Assembly (NCBI GenBank): GCA_031283155.1
Contig: JAITCI010000023.1
Coordinates: forward strand, 1 to 43,331
DNA from: Spirochaetota bacterium
GTDB taxonomy: Bacteria > Spirochaetota > JAGLSM01 > JAKPMW01
Direction: 5' to 3'
Length of the DNA: 43,331 nucleotides
Shown here: one piece after another, positions 8,702 through 17,272 of the stretch
Layout: each line of letters starts with the position of its first letter
Numbering within the stretch: position 1 is the stretch's first letter
Notes under the pieces: model-generated
Told to the model about the DNA's origin: nothing
The model's input: only the letters and a program-made list of their open reading frames with translations
Databases searched by the model: none
Program-made: the position numbers and the translations under genes

Positions 8702-9703
8702 CTACGCGCGCACACCCAGAGCCGCGCGCACATCGCGCATCGTGATCTCGGCCTCATCGCGGCACCAGGCAGCCGCCTCGCGGATGATCGCCTCCACGCG
8801 CGCGGGATCGGCGGCATATTCGCGTCGACGCTCGCGGATCGGGGAGAGCGCGCGGTCGATATTCTCCAGCAGGCAGCGCTTACATTCCACGCAGCCGATA
8901 CCGGCGGAGACGCAGCCCGCGCGCACCCAATCGCGATCCGCCTCGCTTTCCGTAAAGAGCGTGTGGTACGACCAGAGGGTGCAATCCTCGGGGTTGCCGG
9001 GATCGCTCTTCCGCTTGCGCCGCTCGTCGGTTTTGGCGGGGGCGAGCTTCGCCCAGATCGCGTCCTTCTCTTCGGTGATGCCGATATAATTGTTCTTTGA
9101 TTTACTCATTTTGCTTGCGCCGTCCAGCCCCATAACGCGCGCGCCCTTTGTCACAATATCCTTCGCCTCGGGCAAAATATCGCGCCCCACGCGGTTATTA
9201 AAGCGGCGCACTATCTCGCGCGCGAGTTCCAGATGCTGCAACTGATCCTCGCCCACGGGGATCGCGTCCGCGCGGTAGATCGCTATATCGGCGGCCTGCA
9301 AAATCGGGTACGTAAAAAGCCCCGCCGAGACGTATTGGGCGTGCTGCGCGGCTTTATCCTTGAATTGGGTCATGCGCTCCAGATCGCCCAGCGAGGTGAA
9401 ACACGCGAGTATCCAGGCGAGTTCGGTATGCTGCGGGACATGGCTCTGCACCACGAGCTTTGATTTTTCGGGATCAATCCCGCAGGCGAGCAGATCCAGG
9501 CAGGCGTTATGGATGCGCGTATGTAACTCCGCTGCCTGGCTGGGGATGGTGATCGCGTGATAATCCACAACACAGTACACGCATATATACGCATCCTGGA
9601 GCGCGACCCAATTTTTGATCGCGCCAAGCCAATTCCCGAGATGTATATCCCCGCTTGGCTGGATACCCGAGAAGATTCGCTTCTTATTCTGCTGCTCCGC
9701 CAT
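8702..9703 (-). CDS. trpS: tryptophanyl-tRNA synthetase
   Basis: 333 residues, the normal length for bacterial TrpRS, which charges tRNA-Trp in the cytoplasm. Class I signatures are present: the HIGH-like motif in FSGIQPSGDIHLGNW (residues about 11-25) and KMSKS (in GASKMSKSKN), with the family sequences TQFKDKAAQ and PVGEDQLQHLELAREI between them. ATG at 9703 has AGGA nine bases upstream. It converges on the lipoprotein pair at the shared terminator. A MITE-like element lies directly upstream. Confidence 0.97.
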   Translation of the reverse strand: MAEQQNKKRIFSGIQPSGDIHLGNWLGAIKNWVALQDAYICVYCVVDYHAITIPSQAAELHTRIHNACLDLLACGIDPEKSKLVVQSHVPQHTELAWILACFTSLGDLERMTQFKDKAAQHAQYVSAGLFTYPILQAADIAIYRADAIPVGEDQLQHLELAREIVRRFNNRVGRDILPEAKDIVTKGARVMGLDGASKMSKSKNNYIGITEEKDAIWAKLAPAKTDERRKRKSDPGNPEDCTLWSYHTLFTESEADRDWVRAGCVSAGIGCVECKRCLLENIDRALSPIRERRREYAADPARVEAIIREAAAWCRDEAEITMRDVRAALGVRA

Positions 9704-9740
9704 AAAACAATCCTGTTCTAGAGTGTGTCCCTAAAGTGTT

Positions 9741-9932
9741 TTTTTCGTCATTGCGAGGCGCAGCCGATACTGTTCGTCGCGGCAGCGACGCCTATAATTT
9801 TCCTTTCAGTCACGCCCGTAGGGCGTTAGCAATCCATGTAAAAATGTTCCCCCTGGATTGCGCTTGTACCCTGTGGGTATCACCCCGCTCGCCTTGCGCG
9901 CTTCGCGTCGCGGGGATTCGCAATGACAAAAA
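9741..9932. mobile_element. MITE-like repeat element with terminal inverted repeats
   Basis: The left end TTTTTCGTCATTGCGA (9741-9756) is matched by an inverted copy at 9918-9932 (TCGCAATGACAAAAA). Weaker outer similarity (GTGTG-CC-TA) extends both ends. The interior has no ORF and consists of hairpin modules: CGTCGC/GCGACG around GGCA, then TATAAT at 9793-9798, CGCCC/GGGCG around GTA, TACCC/GGGTA around TGT, and paired GC-rich arms. Terminal GTCATTGCGA-type repeats are known from short non-autonomous elements in many bacteria. No transposase is nearby. Confidence 0.7.
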
Positions 9933-9955
9933 TATGGTCACACGCCCTTAGCCCT

Positions 9956-10004
9956 CGCAAGAGCGTACATCCTTGTACGCGCTCGGGTCAAGACTTCCTG
10001 TCTT
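9956..10004. repeat. twin covarying hairpins at the mltG stop codon
   Basis: CCCTCGCAAGA leads into GCGTAC-ATCCTT-GTACGC (9963-9980), then AAGAC-TTCCT-GTCTT (9990-10004). A second copy near 42645-42705 on the other strand has the same order but stems GCGTAC-ATCCAT-GTACGC and ACGAC-TTCCT-GTCGT. The mltG stop codon (10003-10005) lies in the last stem, so the element abuts or replaced the original 3' end of that gene. Confidence 0.75.
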
Positions 10005-11010
10005 AGTCTCCCTGAAATTCGCGCGCGGCGCGGTTATGCTCGTTCAGCGTTTTACTGAAAACGTGCGTACCGTCGTTGCGCGATACAAAATATAAATAAT
10101 CGTGCGCCTCGGGATCGGCCGCCGCCTTGATCGACGAGAGCCCGGGGTTGCAGATCGGCCCGGCGGGATAGCCCGCGTAGAGATAGGTGTTATAGGGGGA
10201 TTCGCGCTTCAGATCGCTGTAGTAGAGCTTTAAGCGCACCTCGCCTATGATGTACTGAATCGTGGCGCAACTCTCGAGCTTCATGCCGATCCGCACACGA
10301 TTCGCGAAAACCCCCGCGATGCGCGGACGCTCGGCAGGCGTTGCCGCTTCGCGCTCCACTATCGACGCGAGGATAATAGCCTTATGCAAACCGGCCGACG
10401 ATTGTTCCATTGCCGCAATGCGCTCGCTCCCGACCTGGCGCTTAAAATTGGCAAGCATCATGCGGACGATCTCCTCCGCGCTCGAACCCCAGGGGATCAT
10501 ATAGGTGTCGGGAAACAGAAATCCTTCGGCGGATTTCGCGGCAGGCAAAACCGAACCCAGACCGCTCTCCCGGAGCGCGTTGGGATTATTGGCGGCGGCA
10601 AGAAACTCCTCCTCCTTGACCAACCCCTTCGCGGCAAGGATACGCGCGAAATCCTTATTTTCCTTGCCCTCGGGAAATGTCACGCGCACGGAATACGCCT
10701 TGCCTGCGGTCAATACGTCCAGGATCTCGCCGGCCGACATCCCGCTGTCGAGATAATAGTATCCCGCCTGGATGTGCGATGAAACGTCGCGGAGCTTGCC
10801 GAGAAATTTGAAAAACTGTATGGAGCGGATCACGCCCTCGCCCGAGAGATCCCCCGCGACCTCATAAAACCCGCTGCCGGATCGTACGTGGTACAGGTAT
10901 GACCGCCCCGCCTCCATCGGAGAGGAATTCAGATACGCCCATCCCGCCCCCGCAAGGATACCGCAAACGAGGAACCCGCCGCCTATAATGAACAGAATCT
11001 TTTTTTTCAC
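10003..11010 (-). CDS. mltG: endolytic transglycosylase MltG (YceG family)
   Basis: 335 residues. MltG is a membrane-anchored lytic transglycosylase that cuts nascent peptidoglycan strands in the periplasm. An N-terminal membrane segment is seen at about residues 4-24 (ILFIIGGGFLVCGILAGAGWAYL). Family blocks include the LysM-like FYEVAGDLSGEGVI, LFPDTYMI, the catalytic-Glu region ASIVEREA and ANRVRIGMKLESCATIQY, and the C-terminal YNTYLYAGYPAGPICNPG. The start is GTG at 11010, two bases after the stop of the coiled-coil gene, so translation is probably coupled. The last codons lie inside a palindromic repeat. Confidence 0.93.
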   Translation of the reverse strand: MKKKILFIIGGGFLVCGILAGAGWAYLNSSPMEAGRSYLYHVRSGSGFYEVAGDLSGEGVIRSIQFFKFLGKLRDVSSHIQAGYYYLDSGMSAGEILDVLTAGKAYSVRVTFPEGKENKDFARILAAKGLVKEEEFLAAANNPNALRESGLGSVLPAAKSAEGFLFPDTYMIPWGSSAEEIVRMMLANFKRQVGSERIAAMEQSSAGLHKAIILASIVEREAATPAERPRIAGVFANRVRIGMKLESCATIQYIIGEVRLKLYYSDLKRESPYNTYLYAGYPAGPICNPGLSSIKAAADPEAHDYLYFVSRNDGTHVFSKTLNEHNRAAREFQGD

Positions 11011-11012
11011 TC

Positions 11013-11264
11013 TTACTGCTTTTTCTCCACCGCATCGAGAAGGAGGTCGAGCTTGCCCGCGATATCGACGATTTGCTGTTCCATCCGGCGTATCCGTTGA
11101 TTCGCCTTATGAAAACCCTTAAAAATGATGTGCTTTGTGTTCTCAATCTGGTTGATGGTATGCTCAAGATGCTCGCGTGTTTTTACAATGCGCAATTCGA
11201 TCAGATCGGTTTCCTGCTTGATGTTCGTCAGCTTATCGTATATCGCATCGGCAGCTATCTCCAT
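11013..11264 (-). CDS. small coiled-coil protein upstream of mltG
   Basis: 83 residues, highly charged, with heptad-like spacing of I/L over most of its length (LTNIKQETDLIELRIVKTREHLEHTINQIENTKHI...LDLLLDAVEKK), so a coiled coil is likely. No signal peptide or membrane segment. AAGGAGG lies upstream of the ATG at 11264. It is the first gene of a two-gene unit with mltG. I do not recognise a family; the context hints at a cell-envelope role but nothing more. Confidence 0.65.
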   Translation of the reverse strand: MEIAADAIYDKLTNIKQETDLIELRIVKTREHLEHTINQIENTKHIIFKGFHKANQRIRRMEQQIVDIAGKLDLLLDAVEKKQ

Positions 11265-11781
11265 ATTTTGGGCCTCCTTGTGTGCGGCAGGATTTGTAAT
11301 GATGCACTATAGCGCAGGGCTTGCGGTTTTGTCAAGCGGGACGGGTGCCAGTTCTGATATGGGTTTGCAGCGCCGCTGATTTTTTCTTTGAGAGCAGTTG
11401 TCGCATACGGGAAAAACGCGCAAAACCGCCATTGCTGAGAAACGCTCTGCCGTTCAACCATCTAACCGAAGCCATAGCCTCCGAATTGCCGTTCCGCCGC
11501 GACGCAAAAAAGCACATTTGGCCACGATGCTGTGTGTCGCAGCGCGACGCCTATAATTTTTCTCCCAGCCGCGAAAAAAGCCAACTACAAGGCATTTGGC
11601 CACGAAAAATGCCGAATAAGGCAAAAAACCAATCTGGGAGTAAATACGAAAACAAGACCTGGTTGATAGTAGTTTTGATTTTTTGCATTTACCCCAATCA
11701 TTGTTTTTGCCTTTTTGTTTTTTTATTCGATCTTTTATTCGTGTAATTCGTGGCTCAATGTCTTGTAGTTTTTTTCGCGGC
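11265..11781. other. gene-free stretch with repeat modules
   Basis: No supportable gene. It holds the hairpin GTCGC-AGC-GCGAC followed by TATAAT (11552-11557), matching modules at 1-31 and 9770-9798. TTTGGCCACGA occurs twice (near 11518 and 11597). CTCCCAG (near 11562) and CTGGGAG (near 11633) form a long-range inverted pair. An A/T-rich tail with TTCGTGTAATTCGTGG lies near 11738. A 141-codon open frame across it has no family features and mixes repeat and spacer. Confidence 0.5.
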
Positions 11782-14531
11782 TTATACCTTGTGTACCAAC
11801 TCCCGGTAGCGCTCCATCAGCGCGGCTGTGATAGCGGGTTCGCCCGCGTCTTTGGGAAAGCCGTAGAGCTTCATCACGATGCGGTCGAGGGCTTGGTGCG
11901 CCTTGACCAGCGCGGGCGGCATCCTAAGCGGATCGTACAAATCCGCAAGCGAGCTTTCCGGATAGAGCGCCCGCGCGTCGAGAACAGCCTGCGCGAGTTT
12001 TTCGATGGTACACTTTTGCTCGTCCGTTGCTTCCGGCCAGGGAAAATTGTTGTACACAATATCTTTGGAATAACGATAATCGCTCTTTAAGCGCCCGCAA
12101 ACCACGCGCATCCAGGCGTTATGCACATTGGACGTCAGTATACCAAAGTGGTACAACGCGGCGTTGGGGATGATTTGCACGGCGTCGCTGGCGATCACGT
12201 CAGACGACATAAAGCCGATTGGAACGTAATCACGCTTTTCCGATGAAACACGCGGTATAAGCAAATAGTCCGTATCGGGCTGGCGGATCTCGCCAAACAA
12301 TCCCGGCGTTGCCGCTCTTGCGCGCGTCCCCTCGCGCGGGCTTGCCATGCGCAAAGCTTTAACACGCGCTACCCTTTCCATAACCATAGGCAGAGTACCT
12401 AGTTTTTTTGCCGATATATTTTCCAGCCAAAGACAATATCGCGGGATATTATTGATAAATTCATCCGCACCGACAAACTTTCTGATAAAATCGGCGGCAT
12501 CGGGTTCTTTTTTGATAAAATCATCGTACTCGTCCGCTTCGATAATAAGATTCCCACCATCGTTGGGCATATTTCCGAAAACCATATCCGGCACAGCACA
12601 CAAGGGCTTTGCCCTGCTCTCAATAAAAACCGTGGGCGCTTCCAGTAAATATGGATTGATATTCGGTTCTGTTTTGAAAAAACTGAATCCCACGATAATG
12701 CAATGCACCGCCGCTTTCCCTTTAGCTTCGTTGCTCCACTTGAAAGTCGGGATACCAAAATTGATGCACACCCCCTGCTCCATGAGCGGCTTCCATAAAA
12801 GAGAAACTTGTTCGCCTTGCGTAATGGAATTTGTAGATACAAAGGCTGCAAGAATAGGCTCCTGTGTGTGTGTGTGTGCATAAACTGTGCCGCTTTATAA
12901 TACCACGCGGTCACATAATCCAGATTGCCCGCGCCCTTATAGTTTCCGAAAACTTGCCGCAAATCATCTTTTTGGCTCTCGTTCATGATGCGCGCGCCAT
13001 TAAACGGCGGGTTGCCCATGATATACGAAAGCTCTTCACGCGGAACAACGCTCGCCCAATCCATCCTGAGCGCGTTGCCATGCTCGATCCGCGCGCCCTT
13101 GCCCAGCGGAAATTGCGCGAAATTGACGCCGTACTCCGCCGATAAGCGTTGGTTCATCTGGTGCTCGGTCAGCCAGAGTCCTGCGCGCGCTATCTGGCAG
13201 GGGAAATCCTCGAGTTCAATCCCGAAAAATTGCTCAATACGCACCTTGCGCAACGGAGCAATATCCAGATGCAGTTGTCCTGTATGCGCCTTTGGGATTT
13301 TTTTCTTTATAATCTCCATTTCCAGCAGCCGAAGCTCTCTGTACGCAATGATTAAAAAATTGCCGCAGCCGCAGGCCGGATCAAGAAATTTCAAGCGGCT
13401 GATCGTATCATGCAATGCGTCCAGCTTTGCGGGAGAGTTTTTCGCTTTGGCAAATTCCGCGCGCAAGGTATCCATAAAAAGCGGATTTATCAGCTTGAGT
13501 ATATTTTCTTCGCTGGTATAATGCGCGCCCAACTCGCGCCGCATACTCGCGTCCATAACGCCCTGAAACATCGAGCCGAATACGGCAGGCGATACCTCAC
13601 TCCAGTCGAAATTTGCCATGCACTCCAAAAGCGCCGAGCGCATATTCTTGTCAAATTCCGCAAGCGGCAAATCCTCCTCAAAAAGCCCGCCGTTGATATA
13701 CAGAAACTCCGCGAGTTCGCCGACTGTATCGGCGCGCTTGTCATTTGGGGTATTCAAAACCTTAAAAAGCCGGTAGAGCCGTGAACACAAATCAGAACCG
13801 CTTACTGCCGAATTTTGGACATAGCGCAAAAATGCGTCTTTCGGAAAAATGAGGGTATCGTTCGCGAACATACAGAACAAGAGCCGCACCAGATACACCT
13901 CAAGCGCGTGGCCTGTATAGCCAATCTTATAGAGGGCGTCATGGAGCTTCGCCATTTTTTCCGCAGCTTTGACGTTCACAGCTATTGTATCTTCCCGCAA
14001 GGTATTTTCGCCGAGATCTGCCAAATGCGAAAAAAGATGGATGTGCTTCAGCAGGTCTCTTGTCAGGAAGTCCTTGCGGATGCCGGTGGTGCGATGAAAA
14101 TACAGGATATTTTCAAAATCGCTGACCATCAGATGATCGGTTATTTGGTCGGCAGGTAAATGGAGTACATAGTCCTGAAGCTGCTTCAGGGCTTCGTCCA
14201 AATTCGCGCCCCGCGATTTCATCTCTATCACGATCATCTTTGGAGCGAAATAGTCCATCCAACCTACTCGCAGGCGCGAAGTGCCGGGCGTAGTGCCTTT
14301 ACGCCCTGTGGGTGCTCGTGGGTAAGGGCACGGTATTTCGCGGGGCTGACCGGATTCGCGGAGCGCGGGATTCTCGAAACACCCGATGTCGTCTGCCTGG
14401 TCTATGCCGAACACCTTCAAAAATTCGCGCACAAAACCATTGGCGCTGGATTTCTCGCTCTGTTTATCCTTCCAGTCGGAAGCCGCGAACCGGGCGGCTC
14501 GGGCTTTTATTTCGTCGCGGGATATGGGCAT
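11782..14531 (-). CDS. MmeI-type fused restriction-methylation enzyme, frameshifted in a (CA)8 tract
   Basis: One gene in two frames. The N-terminal part (14531 to about 12863) has a PD-(D/E)xK-like nuclease (D93...EMK 103-105), a helical spacer, SAM motif I FLDPACGCGNFLI and catalytic motif IV NPPF. At the (CA)8 tract the frame shifts: the present frame continues as junk to 12399. The authentic C-terminal part (target recognition; AAFVSTNSITQGEQVSLLWKPL, then FGIPTFKWSNEAKGKAAVHC) runs in another frame to 11782. Loss of one CA unit, or gain of two, would restore a protein of about 915 residues, typical of type IIG/IIL enzymes that cut and methylate with one polypeptide. The start at 14531 has no strong ribosome site. 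Residues about 68-82 are encoded by a palindromic repeat insert. Confidence 0.85.
12863..12878. repeat. (TG)8 dinucleotide tract at the frameshift of the RM gene
   Basis: Eight uninterrupted TG units on the plus strand, (CA)8 on the coding strand, between codons for AAQFM and the conserved AAFVSTNSITQGEQ block. With 8 units the downstream block is out of frame; with 7 or 10 units it is in frame. This is the classic form of a slipped-strand contingency locus. Confidence 0.85.
14286..14330 (-). repeat. palindromic repeat inserted in frame in the RM gene
   Basis: On the coding strand, GCACCCACAGGGCGTAAAGG with its flanks matches the intergenic module GCACCCGCAGGGTGTAAAGG near 40690 and the CCCCCGCAGGGGGTAAAGG form near 20120. 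CACCC/GGGTG-type arms around GCA/ACA are kept. It encodes residues about 68-82 of the nuclease domain, just before the D93...E-x-K active site, where relatives are expected to be short. The reading frame stays open through it. Confidence 0.65.
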
Positions 14532-14584
14532 GGACTATTCTTTCGTGTACACAGAGACTCCCGGAAACGCGTCCATTCCGAAAA

Positions 14585-14712
14585 TCTACTCCCCCGCGCT
14601 GTCGACATCCTGTCTGCGCGGGGTCGCTTGTACCCTGTGGGTATCGCGTCCATGCTACTACCCCGCGCCTACTGCCATCCGTGGCGGCGCGGGGTCTTCG
14701 CGTCCATGCTAC
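14585..14712. repeat. palindromic repeat block beside tRNA-Gly
   Basis: Nested hairpins: CCCCGCGC...GCGCGGGG enclosing GAC-ATCCT-GTC (near 14606); TACCC-TGT-GGGTA (14629-14643); then CCCCGCGCC...GGCGCGGGG enclosing GCC-ATCCGT-GGC (near 14674). No gene is supported here. The block separates the RM gene start from tRNA-Gly. Confidence 0.65.
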
Positions 14713-14713
14713 G

Positions 14714-14784
14714 AGCGGGTGATGGGAATCGAACCCACGTTTTAAGCTTGGGAAGCTCACATTCTACCATTGAATTACACCCGC
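14714..14784 (-). tRNA. tRNA-Gly (CCC)
   Basis: Minus strand: acceptor GCGGGTG/CACCCGC, anticodon stem TGAGC/GCTTA around the loop TTCCCAA (anticodon CCC), T-arm GTGGG-TTCGATT-CCCAT with one weak pair. Discriminator T (U) fits bacterial tRNA-Gly. CCA is not encoded. Repeat blocks touch it on both sides. Confidence 0.93.
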
Positions 14785-14920
14785 TTACACGATGTAAGCG
14801 TCCCGCGCCGCCACGGATGGCGATTTTGTCGCGGGACTGCGAAACACGAGGTTTGCGCCCCGAGCGAGACAGGATGTCTCGTAGTAGCTCGGGGCTGCAA
14901 AACACGAGAAAACCTCTCGC
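14785..14920. repeat. palindromic repeat block upstream of the DHH phosphoesterase gene
   Basis: GCTTACA-CGA-TGTAAGC, then TCCCGCG...CGCGGGA, then CCCCGAGC...GCTCGGGG enclosing CGAGAC-AGGAT-GTCTCG (14865-14881). The same order occurs at 22050-22105 and, inverted, at 28245-28298, but with GCTTGCA/TGCAAGC and CCCCGCG/CGCGGGG. Each change in one arm is matched in the other. Confidence 0.7.
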
Positions 14921-15027
14921 GCTTAATATAGCGGTAGAAATGCCGCAAAGCAATACGCAAGCGAGATCTTGCAAGAACGCCGCGGAATGATAAAATGACT
15001 ACATTTGTATCGACGTCGGAGGAGCTT

Positions 15028-16059
15028 ATGCCCAGGCAGAGCAGTACCCGCCCGCAGGCACCCGAAGGGGTATCGCGAAACACAAAAGCAAGCGCGTTTT
15101 GTTCCTTTGTGCAGCGATATAATGACCTGGTGCTGCAAACGCATGATTATCCCGATCCGGACGCGATAGCCGCAGCCTATGGGCTGGCCGCCCTGATCTC
15201 CGCGCTCGGAGGCCAGGCTGTTATCTGCTACACGGGAAGCATCACGCGCGCGATCACGCAGGAGATGCTGAGCATTCTCCGCATTCCGATTTTGCCGGCG
15301 GTATGCAGACCCGGCAAGGACAGCGCCATTCTGGTTGTGGACGGACGCATCCAGAACACGAACGTCACAAAATTTCCGGCAAAATATGTCGCAGAGATCG
15401 ATCACCATCCCACAAAAAACGCGCAAATTCGGGTTGCGTTTCGCGACGTCCGCCCGCATTATGGTTCTGCGTCATCCATAGTGGGCGAGTATTGGCGCGA
15501 TCTTGGATTGCCCATACCGCGTTCGGTCGCCACGGCGCTTGCCATAGGGCTGAACACCGATACGCAGCGCCTGATGCGGGAGACGCATATTGCGGATATC
15601 GAGATTTACTCTTGGCTTTTCAAAAAAGTAGACCGTACCTATTTGCAATATGTTTTGAATAACAATATTGAGCGCGCTGATTTTCAGTATTACAGCAGAG
15701 CCATTACCTCTTTGATAGTGCGCGAAAATTTCGGATTGGCCGATCTGGAAGAATTGGATAATCCGGCATTAATTGCGATCATTGGCGATTTTTTGCTTAC
15801 CGCAAAGGAGATTGGTGTGATGCTTACCCTCGCGCTCTCGGAAAACAAGGTGATGCTTTCCCTCCGCAGCGAGGATCCCGAATATCCGGTAAACGATATA
15901 TCCATGTTTATAACACAGGGAATCGGGAGCGCGGGCGGACACCGAAGTATGGCGGCGGGAACCTGCCCCATCCCTGAGGGTACCGATCCCGTATCGCTGA
16001 AAAAGCAAATCATTGATCGTTATTTTTCCTGCCTTAAAACCGGGTACGGATTGTCTTAA
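15028..16059 (+). CDS. DHH/DHHA1 phosphoesterase (NrnA-like)
   Basis: 343 residues. The family hydrolyses nanoRNA and/or cyclic dinucleotides or pAp with Mn2+ in the cytoplasm. Motifs seen: DPDAIAAA (motif I), VVDGR (motif II), EIDHHP (DHH motif III), LNTDT (motif IV) and the DHHA1 glycine motif GSAGGHRSMAAG near the C-terminus. The start is the ATG at 15028, with GGAGG five bases upstream; an in-frame ATG at 14995 lacks a ribosome site. The first 30 residues (PRQSSTRPQAPEGVSRNT) are low-complexity and their DNA (TACCC...GGGGTATCGCGAAACAC) resembles the neighbouring repeats, so the N-terminal extension may be repeat-derived. The exact substrate cannot be told from sequence. Confidence 0.88.
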   Translation: MPRQSSTRPQAPEGVSRNTKASAFCSFVQRYNDLVLQTHDYPDPDAIAAAYGLAALISALGGQAVICYTGSITRAITQEMLSILRIPILPAVCRPGKDSAILVVDGRIQNTNVTKFPAKYVAEIDHHPTKNAQIRVAFRDVRPHYGSASSIVGEYWRDLGLPIPRSVATALAIGLNTDTQRLMRETHIADIEIYSWLFKKVDRTYLQYVLNNNIERADFQYYSRAITSLIVRENFGLADLEELDNPALIAIIGDFLLTAKEIGVMLTLALSENKVMLSLRSEDPEYPVNDISMFITQGIGSAGGHRSMAAGTCPIPEGTDPVSLKKQIIDRYFSCLKTGYGLS

Positions 16060-16130
16060 GAAAAATATTCTGCGGGTTTTTGCTATACGCTATCTTTTAT
16101 GTAACTCCTGGGAAGAAAGAGGATTGAGCC

Positions 16131-17234
16131 ATGACCGGTCTGGAAGTCATTGAGAAGCTGCCCCTGGGGGGCATGGATATCCGCGAGATTCCAAAGGTTC
16201 TGGAAGCGCAGGCACCTTCGGTATGCAGGGAGCTTCTCGCAAAGCAAGTCGCAAAAATACAGCCCCGGGGAGTGCGTCTGCCCGACGATCATCTTGTTTT
16301 GATGCTGGGCGGATCCAATGGAATCCTGCGCGCCGCCGCAATCCAGCTTCTTTTCGGGGAAAAAGTCCCCGTGTACGCGGTACACCATGATCGCCGGATG
16401 ATGATCGGGAGTTACCATGTCGAGGCCATCACCGAACTGGCAAAGGAACGCGGGGTAGACACAAAGTGGTTCAATACCGACGCGACAAAACCCAGCGTCA
16501 TTGAAGAAACCATCGCCAAAATAAAAGAACGGTATTCGGTTGTACACCTGATCAACGGCATTGCGGCCGGAGCGCCCAAACGCTATAAGGAACTCGGGCC
16601 GATGCATGTTGCGGATCTCGACGTCGCCTACCACCCGGTTTTGCAATATCCCGATTTCAGCTCGCTGGACAATATCCGCAATTTCGGGCTTGTGGACGTG
16701 CCGCTCGCCGACGAAGAGGATATTTCACGCACCAATAAATTTATGGGATCCTCCACCATGCTCTGGGCGGAACCCCTGGCGGACGCCGGACTGCTTGCTT
16801 TTAAAACAAGCGTTGTGGCTTTTGCGGATTACGATTTTGAGATTGACGATCCCGTGTATGCCATGGGGCCGCTGGCCGGCGCGAAAATCATCCAGCGCGA
16901 CAGCATGAAAAAAATCCATGAGAAATTTAATGTGAAAACCATCCGGCTCTGCTATCCCGCAATGGCCACAACTGCCATCGGCGCGATCCCCGGCGGGCTT
17001 TTGATGTTTGCGCTTACGTCGCAGGTGCTTGCCGAGGATGGAAAATTTAAAAATCTCCCGCAGCTCGCGGCGGAAACCATGGAGATATTCAAGCCCGGTT
17101 TTACGGAAAGCGAATTGCGTACCGACGCCGATTTTCAGTCAATCCTGAAAGAAATGCACCAGCGCGAACCCTATTTATCAAAGGAAAACATCAAGGAGCA
17201 TCTGCACCTTTTGCCGAATCTCGAATTGCCCTGA
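16131..17234 (+). CDS. FabV/trans-2-enoyl-CoA reductase-like oxidoreductase
   Basis: 367 residues. A Rossmann-type nucleotide motif HLVLMLGGSNGILRAAAIQLLFG is seen near residue 45-67, resembling the GCSNGYG...FG motif of FabV/TER. YAMGPLAGAK fits the family's Y-x8-K active site (compare YRKGTIGKAK in known TER). The order of blocks agrees with FabV, an NADH-dependent enoyl-ACP/enoyl-CoA reductase known from Treponema denticola TER. The protein is about 30 residues shorter than usual FabV, and several signature residues differ, so substrate may differ. A GAGGA ribosome site precedes the ATG. It follows the DHH gene by 71 bases on the same strand. Confidence 0.6.
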   Translation: MTGLEVIEKLPLGGMDIREIPKVLEAQAPSVCRELLAKQVAKIQPRGVRLPDDHLVLMLGGSNGILRAAAIQLLFGEKVPVYAVHHDRRMMIGSYHVEAITELAKERGVDTKWFNTDATKPSVIEETIAKIKERYSVVHLINGIAAGAPKRYKELGPMHVADLDVAYHPVLQYPDFSSLDNIRNFGLVDVPLADEEDISRTNKFMGSSTMLWAEPLADAGLLAFKTSVVAFADYDFEIDDPVYAMGPLAGAKIIQRDSMKKIHEKFNVKTIRLCYPAMATTAIGAIPGGLLMFALTSQVLAEDGKFKNLPQLAAETMEIFKPGFTESELRTDADFQSILKEMHQREPYLSKENIKEHLHLLPNLELP

Positions 17235-17272
17235 CGCCGGTTGCGGAAAACCAGAAAGGCGGGACGTGAGCC

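Noticed and set aside
11321-11746. 141-codon open frame in the gap before the RM gene
   Set aside because: Composition is spacer plus repeat modules; no start context and no family resemblance.
12399-12862. C-terminal end of the first RM frame as a true alternative tail
   Set aside because: Past the (CA)8 tract this frame is low-quality sequence antagonistic to the conserved block found in the other frame, so it is out-of-frame translation.
12863-12878. Frameshift as simple sequencing error
   Set aside because: Cannot be excluded, but placement in a pure dinucleotide tract at a conserved boundary makes real slippage at least as likely; kept as a finding with a read-level test.
14160-14990. 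276-codon open frame on the plus strand
   Set aside because: It runs through the RM gene antisense, repeat blocks and the tRNA-Gly gene; not a protein-coding gene.
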